A stretch of DNA of 64,000 bases from Myxococcales bacterium (lineage in GTDB: Bacteria; Myxococcota_A; Polyangia; Polyangiales; Polyangiaceae). The first letter of the stretch is position 1. Every line of letters starts with the position of its first letter. The notes beneath the pieces were generated by a model. That model made no database searches. It saw only the letters and a program-made list of their open reading frames with translations, and was not told where the DNA came from. Positions 9,352 through 18,989 of the stretch are shown piece after piece. Made by a program: the position numbers and the translations under genes. The DNA lies in assembly GCA_947473045.1 (NCBI GenBank), contig CANJCO010000005.1, forward strand, positions 1 to 64,000. The letters run 5' to 3'.

Positions 9352-10695
9352 TCAGGCCGAACCGACGACGCCGCCGCCCAGCGGCAGGTGCTCACGCGTG
9401 AGATTGCGAACGCCCGACGCGAGCACGGCGAGGTCGTCTTCGATGCGGATCCCGCCCAGCGGCGAGAGCGCGTCGACGAGGGCCCAGTCGATATCGGCCG
9501 CGCTCGGTCCCTGACGCAGCGGCGTCAGCAGGCGCTCGATGAAATACAGCCCTGGCTCGATGGTGAACACCTGCCCCGCGGCGATGTCGGTCGTGTTGCG
9601 CAGAAACGGGTTGCGCGCGGCCGGCTGCGTCACCGCGCAGCCGACGTCATGGCACTGCAGGCCGATCGAGTGCCCGAGGCCGTGCGGGTAGAATGCACGG
9701 CTGATGCCCATCGCGTCGATCGCGTCGGCGCTCAGTCGCACGATGCCGCTGTCGCGCAGGATGGCCGCGAGCTCGCGATGCGAGCGGTCGTGCAGCGCCT
9801 CGTAGGGCTCGCCGCTCTGAACCGCAGCGACCAGCCCTGTTTGCACGGCCTCCATGCGCGCGAGCAACGCGGCGAACACGCGCGCCGCTTCGCCCGCGGG
9901 CTTGACCCATGTGCGGGTGATGTCGGAGGCGTATCCGAGACACGTCGCGCCCGCGTCGAGCAGCAGCGAGGCCGCGCCGCTTGGCGTCTTCTGGTAGCCC
10001 ACATGGTGGAGCGTGGAGGCGTGCGCCCCCATCGCGACGATGTTCTTGTAGGGAGTCTCCGGATCGTCCTGACGCGTTGCCCGCAAGTAGAGAAGGTGCA
10101 AGTCGAGCTCGGAGGCGTCTCCCACTTCGAAGGCGCCGCGCACGACCTCGTGGCCCTGCGCTGCGATGCGGTTCGCCTCGGCGAGGCAGACGATTTCGTA
10201 GGCGCTCTTGGTGGTGCGAAGGGCATCGAGGCGACGCAAAAGCGCGTGCATATTGCACGCATCCCGGGAGAGTCCCAACCGGTCCGCGAAGGCGGTATTT
10301 TCTCCCACAAACGCCACGCGTCCCGCCGGAATCAACCCCCGCATGGCCTCGTGGGAGGGCGCGACGATCACGTCAAAAAAGGGCCAAAAATGCTCACTCT
10401 CCGCGCGCGCGGGGGCCTCCCAGAAATTCGCCTGTTCGAGCCTGACCAGCACCGGCTTCGCACCGGCCGCGATGATGAGCACGGCGTCGGGTTCCGGCAG
10501 CGCGAGCCAGTGCATAAAGTGAGGTGTGGGCCGCAGTGGCCAGTCCTGATCGTCGAACGACGTGCGCTTCGACAGCGATCCCGAATGCACCACGACTGCG
10601 TCGAGCTCACACGCCGCGAGCGCGCGCGCGTAGCCCTCCGCCACCGCCGCGATGTGCGCCTCGTAGGTGCGTGACAGGGTGCCCGAATCGATCAT
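9352..10695 (-). CDS. pepQ: Xaa-Pro dipeptidase (M24 metallopeptidase)
   Basis: A 447-residue enzyme matching PepQ, which splits dipeptides ending in proline and in some bacteria also hydrolyses organophosphate esters. The N-terminal creatinase-like domain includes the DQDWPLRPTPHF and FWPFFD segments typical of PepQ. The catalytic pita-bread domain carries the two-metal ligands: Asp in LLDAGATCLGYASDITRTW (two Asp), His in GLGHSIGLQCHDVG, Glu in FTIEPGLYF and Glu in IRIEDDL. No signal peptide; cytoplasmic. It lies 31 bases downstream of the kinase on the same strand and meets the aminotransferase end to end. Confidence 0.92.
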   Translation of the reverse strand: MIDSGTLSRTYEAHIAAVAEGYARALAACELDAVVVHSGSLSKRTSFDDQDWPLRPTPHFMHWLALPEPDAVLIIAAGAKPVLVRLEQANFWEAPARAESEHFWPFFDVIVAPSHEAMRGLIPAGRVAFVGENTAFADRLGLSRDACNMHALLRRLDALRTTKSAYEIVCLAEANRIAAQGHEVVRGAFEVGDASELDLHLLYLRATRQDDPETPYKNIVAMGAHASTLHHVGYQKTPSGAASLLLDAGATCLGYASDITRTWVKPAGEAARVFAALLARMEAVQTGLVAAVQSGEPYEALHDRSHRELAAILRDSGIVRLSADAIDAMGISRAFYPHGLGHSIGLQCHDVGCAVTQPAARNPFLRNTTDIAAGQVFTIEPGLYFIERLLTPLRQGPSAADIDWALVDALSPLGGIRIEDDLAVLASGVRNLTREHLPLGGGVVGSA

Positions 10696-10726
10696 GCGCG
10701 TTCCTTCCCGGTGCGCCAGCAGGAGA

Positions 10727-12409
10727 CTACTTGAGCAGAAACTGAAGCTCGACCTCGGCCGTGCCAGCCGCGCTCGCGCCCAGCAACTGGCGGCTCTTCA
10801 TTCCCTGCACAATGCACGTGATGGCGTCTTTTCCGATGCTCGCGCCGTCGTAGCTCGCGAGGGTGATCTGGCCAGTATCGGCGGTTTCGAGGTGAAGTGT
10901 GCCCTTGCCGTCGAGCGGCTTGCCGAAGACCTTCAGCGAAGCGCGGTAGCAGCCCGTCAGGTTGACCTCGTCGAAGAGCTGGCTGAGCGCGCCGTTACGA
11001 ATGTTGCTCGTTCGGACCATGCGCCAGGTGACGCGCGCGCCCGCAGGATCGAACGGCGAAGAAGCGTCGGGCGGCGAGGCTGCCGCCGCTGCGAGCGGCG
11101 TGACAGGCAGCGGCCGCATGGGCGCGGGCTTCGTCGAAGCAGCAGCGCTGGGAGCCGCGGGAGGCGGCGCGGCGTCTGGCACGAGCGGCGCGGGCGCAGC
11201 ATCGGCGATCGCCACAACTGCCAAAGGATCAGGCGCGGCGGCGGCAGGCTGCATCGGACGCAGCACGACGAAATATCCACCTGCGAGCAGCCCGCCGAGC
11301 CCCAGCATGACCACCAGCGCCGCGACGAGTCCGGGGCTCTTGGGCACCCCGGCAGCCGGCATGTCGTCGAGCGCCTCAATCGCGGGCGGGGTCACCTTGC
11401 TGGGCGTCGGCGCGATCGAGAGCGCAGGATGCGGCGTCGCCATCGTCGCGGCGTGCGCCATCGCGTCCGACAGCGCCGGAATGCGGGCGCCCAGCGAAAG
11501 CGGAACGCTCACGGTGCCGGACTCGATAAGGGCCTTGAATTCAGCCCGCATCTCGCGCGCGCTGGCGTAGCGGTCTTCGCGCTTTTTCTGCATCGCTTTC
11601 ATGCAGACCGCCTCGAGGCGCGGATCAACGTCGGGGTTCAACGTGCGCGGTTGCGGTGGCAGCTCGGTCACGTGCTTGAGCACGACGCCGAGCGCGGACT
11701 CGGCCTCGAACGGAACTCGCCCGGTGAGCAGCTGAAAGAGGATGACCCCCATGGAATAAAGGTCCGTGCGCGGGTCGAGCGGCTCGCCCTTGCCCTGCTC
11801 GGGCGACATGTATTCGGGCGTGCCCACGACGAGCCCTTTGGTCGACAGCCGCGCTACCGACTCGCCGCTCGCGCGCGACTCGATTTTGGCGATGCCGAAG
11901 TCGCACACCTTCACTTGGTCGCGGTAGTGCCCCTCGTCGTCCTTGCCCTCGATGACCATGATGTTCTCGGGCTTGAGATCGCGGTGGATCACGCCCATGT
12001 CGTGCGCGACGGCCAGGGCCGCGAGCGCCTGCATCATGATATCGACGACGCGCTGCGTGCTGAGCGGCCAGTCCTTTTTCATCACGTGAAAGAGGTCGTG
12101 GCCGTCGACGAACTCCATCGCGATGTAGAGCAGGCCGTCGTCTTCGCCGAAGTCGATCACGCGCATCGAGTTGGGGTGATCGAGGCGCGACGCTGCCTTG
12201 GCTTCGCGCTTGAAGCGGGTGACGAAGAGCTCGTCCTTGGCAGTGTCAGGATGCATGACCTTGATGGCCACGACCTTGTCGAGCGCGAGCTGACGCGCCT
12301 TGAACACGGCGCCCATCGCGCCTTCGCCGAGGAACGAGTCGATGAGGAACTTTCCGCCTACGGTGCGGCCGATGAGCGCGCGCCTCGCGGCCTGATCTTC
12401 CTCGCTCAT
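10727..12409 (-). CDS. transmembrane Ser/Thr protein kinase with AgmX/PglI-like C-terminal domain
   Basis: A 560-residue Hanks-type kinase. The glycine loop GEGAMG is at 28-33 and the ATP lysine in AIK at 50. HRDLKPEN (142-149), DFG (170-172) and GTPEYMSPEQ (196-205) make it catalytically intact. One transmembrane helix spans about 359-383, followed by a Pro/Ala-rich linker. The last 100 residues contain CYRASL (Cys487) and AITCIV (Cys532) in the pattern of the AgmX/PglI C-terminal domain of myxobacteria, probably a disulfide-bonded external sensor. The gene follows a NamZ-like muramidase gene by 58 bases and precedes pepQ, perhaps one transcription unit. The fused external domain is the unusual part. 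Confidence 0.88.
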   Translation of the reverse strand: MSEEDQAARRALIGRTVGGKFLIDSFLGEGAMGAVFKARQLALDKVVAIKVMHPDTAKDELFVTRFKREAKAASRLDHPNSMRVIDFGEDDGLLYIAMEFVDGHDLFHVMKKDWPLSTQRVVDIMMQALAALAVAHDMGVIHRDLKPENIMVIEGKDDEGHYRDQVKVCDFGIAKIESRASGESVARLSTKGLVVGTPEYMSPEQGKGEPLDPRTDLYSMGVILFQLLTGRVPFEAESALGVVLKHVTELPPQPRTLNPDVDPRLEAVCMKAMQKKREDRYASAREMRAEFKALIESGTVSVPLSLGARIPALSDAMAHAATMATPHPALSIAPTPSKVTPPAIEALDDMPAAGVPKSPGLVAALVVMLGLGGLLAGGYFVVLRPMQPAAAAPDPLAVVAIADAAPAPLVPDAAPPPAAPSAAASTKPAPMRPLPVTPLAAAAASPPDASSPFDPAGARVTWRMVRTSNIRNGALSQLFDEVNLTGCYRASLKVFGKPLDGKGTLHLETADTGQITLASYDGASIGKDAITCIVQGMKSRQLLGASAAGTAEVELQFLLK

Positions 12410-12467
12410 CGTGCCGGACAGTCTACAAAAGAGGCGGCCCGCAAGCTACCCGTGCAGGCGCGACCGC

Positions 12468-13661
12468 TCAGCACGCGCAAGCCAGCGACAGGGCGCGCGA
12501 GGCCGTGAGCAGGTCGGCCTCGCCCGGACGCAGCGTCGAAATGGCGGTAGCGATCGCGAGCGGAGACTCGCCCGCGGCGATGCGCAGGCGTGCCTCGGCG
12601 TCGCCTGTGAGCAGGTCGAGCGCGGGAATGTCGTCGACGAACTCATAGCGTTCGGTGCGAAACGCGAAGTCTCCCGGCGCCTGATGGTGCGCGTGCGCGA
12701 TGAGCGCCAAATACGTGGCCACAGGCCTGAAAGACGCCTGATCGGTGACGTGCACCTGAACGCCGCCGCAGAGCGCTCCGGCGTGTTTGTGAAACGTCGG
12801 CTGAAACATCATGGGCCTCGCCACGAATCCGGGCAGACCCGTCGCCGCGAGATCGCGCGCGAGGCGTCGACCGTCGACCCACGGCGCGCCCGTGATCTCG
12901 AACGGGCGCGTGGTGCCGCGGCCGTCGCTGAGATTGGTGCCCTCAAGGAGACAACCGCCCGGGTAGACGATCGCAGTATCGAGCGTCGGCATGTTGGGCG
13001 ACGGCAGCACCCAGGGCCTGCCCCAGGCGCCTGCGAGCTGCCCGCGATCCCACTCGCTCGCCACGACGCGAAGATCGACGTCGAGCGCTTCGACCTCGCG
13101 GCGCCACGCGCAGATCTCGCCGAGCGTCATGCTGTGGCGAATCGGCAGCGGCTCAAGGCCGACGAACGACCGGCAGCGCGGTTCGAGGAAGCGACCCTCC
13201 AGCGAAGACTCGAGGCCGCCGAGCGGATTGGGACGATCGAGCACGACCACGCGCACCCCGGCGGCCGCGCAGGCGCGCATCGCGAGCACAGCCGTCCAAA
13301 TGAACGTGTAGTAGCGCGAGCCGATGTCCTGCAGGTCGATCACGAGCACGTCGAGCGCGGCGAGATCGGCCGCGCCCGGTGAGAGATCCGAGATATGTGC
13401 ACCATACAAGCTTCGGATCGGCGCGCCTTCGGGATCGCGCGCATCGCCAACGCCGATCATGTCCTGTGCCTCACCGCCGTAGCCGTGCTCGGGGCCGAAA
13501 ATGAGCTCGAGCCGCACGCCGGCCGCACGCAGCGCGACGGCGGCGTGCGTCAAGTCGGAGGCGACCGAGGCCGGGTGCGCGAGCAGCCCGACGCGACCCT
13601 CGAGCAACGTGTGCATGAGCGGCGGGGCGCCGAGCACGCGGTCGAGTCCAGTGCGCATCAC
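12468..13661 (-). CDS. DUF1343 / NamZ-like exo-N-acetylmuramidase
   Basis: A 397-residue protein of the DUF1343 family. Characterised members (NamZ) remove N-acetylmuramic acid from the non-reducing end of peptidoglycan fragments during wall recycling. Family landmarks are GLLAHPASV near residue 25, FGPEHGYGG (about 56-64), VIDLQDIGSRYYTF (about 107-120) and VLDRPNPLGG (about 140). No signal peptide is visible: the N terminus MMRTGLDRVL is not hydrophobic. A cytoplasmic recycling role is therefore more likely than secretion. The start may be either of two adjacent ATGs (13661 or 13658). It lies just upstream of the STPK gene on the same strand. Confidence 0.86.
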   Translation of the reverse strand: MMRTGLDRVLGAPPLMHTLLEGRVGLLAHPASVASDLTHAAVALRAAGVRLELIFGPEHGYGGEAQDMIGVGDARDPEGAPIRSLYGAHISDLSPGAADLAALDVLVIDLQDIGSRYYTFIWTAVLAMRACAAAGVRVVVLDRPNPLGGLESSLEGRFLEPRCRSFVGLEPLPIRHSMTLGEICAWRREVEALDVDLRVVASEWDRGQLAGAWGRPWVLPSPNMPTLDTAIVYPGGCLLEGTNLSDGRGTTRPFEITGAPWVDGRRLARDLAATGLPGFVARPMMFQPTFHKHAGALCGGVQVHVTDQASFRPVATYLALIAHAHHQAPGDFAFRTERYEFVDDIPALDLLTGDAEARLRIAAGESPLAIATAISTLRPGEADLLTASRALSLACAC

Positions 13662-13897
13662 CCGCGAGTGTACATCACGAGGCGCGCCGGCAGGGATTCG
13701 GAAAGCCCGCAGCGCGTCGATGTCAGCGAAGCGGGGCGCGGCGCGTTCTTCGACGTTCGCCCGACCCGACTGCGGGCGCGCGCGGCGGCGAGGTCGGCCA
13801 TTTGCGCAATATTTTCATAGCTATCGCACATGTTTGTTGCACCTTTTGGGTCTCACGAGGGTGTGGCTATGCAAGTGTTTCAGAGTAGAGTCGCCCC

Positions 13898-15262
13898 ATG
13901 CGTCGCGTGCTGATCGTTGATGACGAAGAGAACATCCGCCTCGTGCTGCGGACGATCCTCCGCAAAAATGGCTACGAGACCGAGGTCGCGGACAACGGCG
14001 AAGACGCGCTCGCGAAGCTCGATGTGTTCGGCCCCGACTTCATCCTCACCGACGTTCGCATGCCCAAAATGGGCGGGCTCGACCTGCTCTCGACGCTGAA
14101 GGCCAAACAGCACGCGGCCACCGTCATCGTCATGAGCGCGCACGGCCACATCGATATGGCGCTCGAGGCGATGAAGGCCGGCGCCTACGACTACGTCCCA
14201 AAGCCGTTCAAGCCTGAAGAGGTGCTCCTCGTGCTGCGCAAGGCCGAGGAGCGCGAGACGCTGCGCCGCGAAAATCGCGCGCTCAAAGAGCAGATTCGCG
14301 ACAAGGAGCAGTTCGAGTCGATTCTCGCGAAGAGCCCCAAAATGATGGCGATCTTCAAGACGATCGCCAAGATCAGCGACTTCAAGACGACGGTGCTCGT
14401 CAGCGGCGAGAGCGGCGTCGGCAAGGAGCTCGTGGCGCGCGCGCTGCACACGCGATCGACGCGAAAGCACAAGGCGTTCGTCGCCATCAACTGCGGCGCC
14501 ATTCCCGAGAACCTGCTCGAGAGCGAGCTCTTCGGTCACAAGAAGGGCGCCTTCACCGACGCCTCGAGCGACCGGCGCGGCCTGTTCGAAGAGGCCGACG
14601 GCGGCACGCTCTTTCTCGATGAAATCGGCGAACTTCCGCTCAACCTGCAGGTGAAACTCCTGCGCGTGCTGCAGGAAGAGTCGATCCGCAGACTCGGCGA
14701 TCCAAAGAGCATCAAGGTCGACGTGCGCATCATCGCGGCCACCCACCGCGATCTGAACGCCGAGGTCGCCGCCGGGCGCTTTCGCGAAGACCTTTTTTAT
14801 CGCATCAACGTGCTGCCGATTCCGGTGCCGCCGCTACGCGAGCGCCGCGAGGACGTCTCGCTGCTGCTCGAACATTTCATCGACAAGAACAACGCGCGGC
14901 TCGGCACGCGAATTCGCGGGATCTCGGCCGAGGCGCGCAAGATGCTTCTCGACTATCCGTGGCCCGGCAACGTCCGCGAGCTCGAAAACTCGATCGAGCG
15001 CGCGATGGTGCTCTGCGACACGGATCTCATCGAGGCTACCGACCTCCCCGACCGCATGCTCGCCGCGCTCGATCCAGTGCAGGTGCATCTGGCCACCGGC
15101 GAGCTGTCGATCAAAAAGACTGCGGCCGCCGTCGAGCAGATCCTCATTCGGCGCGCGCTGCAAAAAACCCAGGGCAACCGCACGCGGGCGGCCGAGCTGC
15201 TCGAGATCAGCCACCGCGCGTTGCTCTACAAGCTCAAGGACTACAACATCGACGACTTGTAA
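13898..15262 (+). CDS. NtrC-family sigma-54-dependent response regulator
   Basis: A 454-residue regulator in three parts. The receiver domain (1-120) has the phosphoacceptor Asp52 in TDVRMP and the switch lysine in PKPF. The AAA+ domain carries Walker A GESGVGKE (170-177), the sigma-54 contact loop GAFTDA (217-222, a variant of GAFTGA) and Walker [10 protein letters not shown] (236-244). The C terminus is a Fis-type helix-turn-helix ([20 protein letters not shown]). It should activate sigma-54 promoters when phosphorylated; no histidine kinase lies beside it, so it is an orphan. The upstream region (13800-13890) is locally AT-rich, but I could not assign a promoter. GAFTDA instead of GAFTGA is worth noting, since the last G/D position contacts sigma-54. 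Confidence 0.93.
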   Translation: MRRVLIVDDEENIRLVLRTILRKNGYETEVADNGEDALAKLDVFGPDFILTDVRMPKMGGLDLLSTLKAKQHAATVIVMSAHGHIDMALEAMKAGAYDYVPKPFKPEEVLLVLRKAEERETLRRENRALKEQIRDKEQFESILAKSPKMMAIFKTIAKISDFKTTVLVSGESGVGKELVARALHTRSTRKHKAFVAINCGAIPENLLESELFGHKKGAFTDASSDRRGLFEEADGGTLFLDEIGELPLNLQVKLLRVLQEESIRRLGDPKSIKVDVRIIAATHRDLNAEVAAGRFREDLFYRINVLPIPVPPLRERREDVSLLLEHFIDKNNARLGTRIRGISAEARKMLLDYPWPGNVRELENSIERAMVLCDTDLIEATDLPDRMLAALDPVQVHLATGELSIKKTAAAVEQILIRRALQKTQGNRTRAAELLEISHRALLYKLKDYNIDDL

Positions 15263-15273
15263 GGGCGCGGCGG

Positions 15274-17241
15274 TTACACGCCTTCGTCGAGGCGGCGCAT
15301 GCCTTCGAGCAGCAGCGCCTCGGGGCTCTCGGTGATGATGCGCGCGCCGGGCTGGAACGTAGGGTCCAGGCCGAACTCGCCTTCTTTTAGTTTGAGCATG
15401 GCGTACACGGCGTCGGCGCCGCGAACGTTGCCGAACAGGGCGTTGACGAGCGCGCCATCGCGGAAGTGCATCTCGCCGCCGCCGTCGGGCGTTCGAACGC
15501 GCAAATTGCCTGTTTTTCGGCCGTGAAACAGCACCTGCACCAGCTCGGCCAGGCCCATTTCGCGCAGCGATCCCTGCACGCCTCGCGAGTTGGCGCGCGA
15601 CGATCGCTGATCGAGCATCGACTTCAGCTTGGCCACGAGCACGTCGGTCGGCGCCGGCTTCGCGACGAAATCGGCGACGCCGAGCTCGAACGCGCGCTGC
15701 GCCTCGACGCGCCCCTGCCTGCGCGTGTGCATCACCCACAGCAGCGACTTGCCCCACGGCTGCGCGCGCGCCTCCGCGAGCAGCGTGAGACCGTCTCCCC
15801 TCGGCAGGTCGAGCTCGCTGACCACGACATCGAACTCACCGGCGGCGAGCAGCTTCATGGCCTGTTCGGCCGAGCGCGCCGTGGTGACCTCGAAGCCCTG
15901 CTCGATGAGGCGCAGCTCGAGCACGGTGGTCTCCTCGGGATCGGGGTCGACGAGCAGCGCGAGGTAGCGGTTGGCGAGCAGACGCGCGCGCAAATCTTCG
16001 CCCATCACGGTGTTTTTGAAGAGATCGACGAGGTGCGGATCGAAGAGCGTCTCTTTGTATTGTGCAAGCACCGTGCAGGCTTCGGCCGGACTGAGCGTCT
16101 TGCGGTACGGGTTCTTCGGGTTCTGCGTGAGGTCGGCGTAGGTGTCGGTGATGGCGAGCGCGCGCGCACCCAGCGGGATTTCTTTTCCGGCCATGCCATC
16201 GGGAAACCCCGAGCCGTCGTAGCGCTCGTACATGTGCTCGAACGCGAGCACCGTATCGTTGGACAGGCGCACGCTCTCGAGCAGTCGCCGCGGCGTCGAA
16301 AAGCCTTTTTGCGCGCCGATTTTGTGACCGTCGTACTGCCCGACGTTGAGCGGGGTGAGGTGGTACTGCCCCATCTTGCCGACGTCGTGCAGGTAGGCCG
16401 CAGCGACGAGCCCGCGAATGTCGCCGGGCGCCACGTTCATGCGCTCGAGCAGCCGCCGCGTCAGGCGCGCGACCTGCGCAGAGTGGCCCCGCAGATCCTG
16501 GCGGTTGGCCTCGAGCAACGTGAGCACGACGTTGAGCAACTCGAGCAGCTCGTCACCGCCGAACGACCCTCCGCGCTGCGAGGTCGATGACGACGCCGCG
16601 GCCTGCACGAGCTCTTTTTCGGAGACGATGCGCCCACGGCTTGAGCCGCTGCCTTCTCGCGCGAGCGAGCTGCTCAGCGAGTTTTCGCTGACGAGGTTGC
16701 GCTCGTAGACATCGAGCATCGCAGAAAACTGCGCGTGCGCCTGACGGTCGAGAATGGCAAACGCGTGGATGTCGCCGATGTACGCCTTGGCGATCGCCGC
16801 GCGCACGGCCGCAGGTCGCGCGAGAAAGGCGCGGATCTCGCGCGCGCCGCTCGCGAGCTGAATTTCGCGGAGCAGGTCGGCGTCGCAAGGATCGCAGGTG
16901 ACGACGCTGAGCGCGCCCGACGCCGCCTCGAACATGATCGGAAATACCGCGAACGCCTCGGCGACTTTGCGCGGCACCATCTCGAGCGTCGCGCGCACGA
17001 TGTCGGCCTTCGAGAGCTTTTCGGTCGAGACGAAGCGGGTCTGGTACTGCGCGGCGAGCGCCTTGAGCATCTCGGCTTCGCCGAGCACGCCGAGCTCGAG
17101 CACCGCGTCTTCGAAGCGCGCCGAGGTGCCGCCGATGTGTTGCATCACGGCCTCGAACTGCTCGGGCTTGAGCAGTCCGCTCGACATCAACCGGCCCGCG
17201 ACCTGCTGGTTGACCGTTTGCACGTTGGGAGGTTGCGCCAA
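15274..17241 (-). CDS. HD-GYP cyclic-di-GMP phosphodiesterase-like fusion (MshEN + HD-GYP + receiver + PATAN)
   Basis: A 655-residue multi-domain regulator. Residues about 10-165 match the MshEN/GspE N-terminal fold, which in some ATPases binds cyclic di-GMP. Residues about 240-405 are an HD-GYP domain with H253, HD at 285-286, K289, H336 and GSGFPDG at 343-349; the GYP triad reads GFP. Residues 429-543 are a receiver domain in which the phosphoacceptor position is Glu476 (SELDLP) while Lys528 is kept, suggesting a fixed phospho-mimic. Residues about 555-650 are a DUF4388/PATAN domain (HGRKTGNLRV). It probably degrades or senses cyclic di-GMP. It is 20 bases downstream of udk. Confidence 0.85.
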   Translation of the reverse strand: MAQPPNVQTVNQQVAGRLMSSGLLKPEQFEAVMQHIGGTSARFEDAVLELGVLGEAEMLKALAAQYQTRFVSTEKLSKADIVRATLEMVPRKVAEAFAVFPIMFEAASGALSVVTCDPCDADLLREIQLASGAREIRAFLARPAAVRAAIAKAYIGDIHAFAILDRQAHAQFSAMLDVYERNLVSENSLSSSLAREGSGSSRGRIVSEKELVQAAASSSTSQRGGSFGGDELLELLNVVLTLLEANRQDLRGHSAQVARLTRRLLERMNVAPGDIRGLVAAAYLHDVGKMGQYHLTPLNVGQYDGHKIGAQKGFSTPRRLLESVRLSNDTVLAFEHMYERYDGSGFPDGMAGKEIPLGARALAITDTYADLTQNPKNPYRKTLSPAEACTVLAQYKETLFDPHLVDLFKNTVMGEDLRARLLANRYLALLVDPDPEETTVLELRLIEQGFEVTTARSAEQAMKLLAAGEFDVVVSELDLPRGDGLTLLAEARAQPWGKSLLWVMHTRRQGRVEAQRAFELGVADFVAKPAPTDVLVAKLKSMLDQRSSRANSRGVQGSLREMGLAELVQVLFHGRKTGNLRVRTPDGGGEMHFRDGALVNALFGNVRGADAVYAMLKLKEGEFGLDPTFQPGARIITESPEALLLEGMRRLDEGV

Positions 17242-17261
17242 GTGAATTCGAGCCTCGAGCT

Positions 17262-17900
17262 TCAGGAGTATAGCGAGCTTTGTGCGAGGCGGGCGCTGAC
17301 GTGGCTGGTGATGAGCTCCAGAGCCACGCGGTTGTGGCCACCCTCGGGGATGATGACGTCCGCGAAGCGCTTGGACGGCTCGACGAACGCCATGTGCATC
17401 GGCCTCACCGACTCGTAGTACTGCTGCCGTACCTGCGCGAACGTGCGACCGCGGTGCTCGAGGTCGCGACGGATGCGGCGCATCAGCCGAATGTCGGCGT
17501 CCGTATCGACAAAGATCTTGATGTCGAAACGTTCGCGCAGGCGCGGATCGGCGAGCACCAAAATTCCTTCGACCACCAAAATGGGCGCGGGCGCCACGAT
17601 CACGCCTCCGGGCACGCGGTCGTGCGTGGTGAAATCGTAAATCGGACGCTCGATCGCGCGGCCTTCGCGCAGGGCGTCGATGTGCTCGAGCAGCAGATCA
17701 AACTCGATGGCGTCGGGGTGATCGAAATTGACGCGCTCGCGCTCTTCGAGTGCCATGGCGCTGAGCGGCCGGTAATAGTGGTCCTGTTCGAGCAGCACCC
17801 CGGCCTGAAGCGGCAGCGCCCGCATCAGACTCTTGGCGATCGTGCTCTTTCCGGAGCCCGACCCGCCTGCGATGCCGAGGATAAGAGGGGCGTTCGACAT
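17262..17900 (-). CDS. udk: uridine kinase
   Basis: A 212-residue P-loop kinase that phosphorylates uridine and cytidine with ATP or GTP in pyrimidine salvage. The start ATG at 17900 is chosen because the family begins a few residues before the P-loop GGSGSGKST (here residues 11-19). The upstream in-frame stretch reads as coding for nothing recognisable. Other landmarks are LEQDHYYRPL, NFDHPDAIEFDLL, PIYDFTTHDR and VVEGILVLAD. Its length matches the E. coli enzyme (213). It lies between the PLP-dehydratase gene (13 bases upstream) and the HD-GYP gene. Confidence 0.95.
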   Translation of the reverse strand: MSNAPLILGIAGGSGSGKSTIAKSLMRALPLQAGVLLEQDHYYRPLSAMALEERERVNFDHPDAIEFDLLLEHIDALREGRAIERPIYDFTTHDRVPGGVIVAPAPILVVEGILVLADPRLRERFDIKIFVDTDADIRLMRRIRRDLEHRGRTFAQVRQQYYESVRPMHMAFVEPSKRFADVIIPEGGHNRVALELITSHVSARLAQSSLYS

Positions 17901-17913
17901 CGGGCGACGACTA

Positions 17914-18963
17914 TCACACGCGAGCTGCGGCGCGCGCCTGCTCGAAGCGCTCGGGGTCGACGTTTCGTCCCGTAAGCACGACGACCACGGCGCCGGTGGC
18001 GTGGTCGGGCCGCACCGGCGCAGCAAGGCCGGCCAGCAGCGGGGCCACCGCCACGGCGGCGCTGCCTTCGACCCGGCGGCCGAGCTGCTCGAGCACCCAC
18101 ACCATCGCCCGCGCGATCGAGCCCTCATCGATCGCGATGACGCCTGCGATCACGGCGCGGGCGCGATCGAACGCGCTGCGCGAAATGCCGCCCTCGAGGC
18201 CCTCGGCGAACGTGGGACCGTCGCACGGGAGCGCCTCGACGGCCGCTCCCCGTTCGAGCGAAAGCGCCATCGCGCACGAGGCCTCGCTCTGCGTCCCCCA
18301 CACCCGGCGCACGTCGCCGAACGTCTCGCCGAGCGCGTCGGCCAGCCCGCACGCAAACCCGGTCGCGAGCCCGCCCCCGCCGAACGGCAGCAGCACGCGC
18401 GCCGGAGCCTCGCCGAGCTGATCGAGCAGCTCGTACGCGAGAGAAGCGCCGTTGCCGCAGAGCACTTCGACGTCATCGTAGGGCGACACGAAGCGCAGCC
18501 CGAGACGCGCGGCCATCGCGAGGGCACAGGCTTCGGCGGCGTCGTAGCTCTCGCTCCCGGCTTGAATCACGGTCGCGCCGGCGGCCTGCATTTTGTCGGT
18601 CTTTGCGCGCGGGGCCGAGCTGGGCACGACGATCGTCGCCCGCAGCCCGAGCTGCTTTGCGGCATAGGCGACCCCCGCCCCGTGGTTGCCCGCGCTCGCC
18701 GCGATCACGCTCGCGCCAGGCGTTTGCGCAGCCACGCTTTCGAGCGCGAGCAGCGCTCCCCGCACCTTGAAGCTGCCAGTGGCCTGGGTCGACTCGTCGA
18801 GCACAAAAACGCGGCCTCCGGCGTGGGCGTCGAGGGCGGGGGCACGCGAAAGCGTCGGCGTGGCGAGGTCGGGGTAACGCTGTGCGAGGCTGCGCGCGCG
18901 CGCGAGCGTGCCTGCGTCCGGAAGCAGCCGGGACGCTGCGGCAGGTGCGGACACGATCCGCAT
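17914..18963 (-). CDS. PLP-dependent threonine/serine dehydratase-like protein
   Basis: A 349-residue fold-type II PLP enzyme. STQATGSFKVRGA carries the Schiff-base lysine (normally SFKxRGA), ASAGNHGAGVAY is the substrate-carboxylate loop (SAGNHAQGVA in threonine deaminase), and GGGGLATG is the phosphate-binding glycine loop. This pattern fits threonine or serine dehydratase/racemase (TdcB-like). There is no C-terminal ACT domain, so it is unlikely to be a regulated biosynthetic IlvA. An alternative start is the GTG at 18993, whose GTGA overlaps the stop of the upstream hydrolase; this would add ten residues and couple translation. Confidence 0.84.
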   Translation of the reverse strand: MRIVSAPAAASRLLPDAGTLARARSLAQRYPDLATPTLSRAPALDAHAGGRVFVLDESTQATGSFKVRGALLALESVAAQTPGASVIAASAGNHGAGVAYAAKQLGLRATIVVPSSAPRAKTDKMQAAGATVIQAGSESYDAAEACALAMAARLGLRFVSPYDDVEVLCGNGASLAYELLDQLGEAPARVLLPFGGGGLATGFACGLADALGETFGDVRRVWGTQSEASCAMALSLERGAAVEALPCDGPTFAEGLEGGISRSAFDRARAVIAGVIAIDEGSIARAMVWVLEQLGRRVEGSAAVAVAPLLAGLAAPVRPDHATGAVVVVLTGRNVDPERFEQARAAARV

Positions 18964-18989
18964 GCGCACCGGAGCTTGGGCCGGAGCGC

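Noticed and set aside
13800-13897. Sigma-54 promoter before the NtrC-type gene
   Set aside because: No GG-N10-GC element with TGGCAC/TTGC boxes could be placed; only local AT richness is seen.
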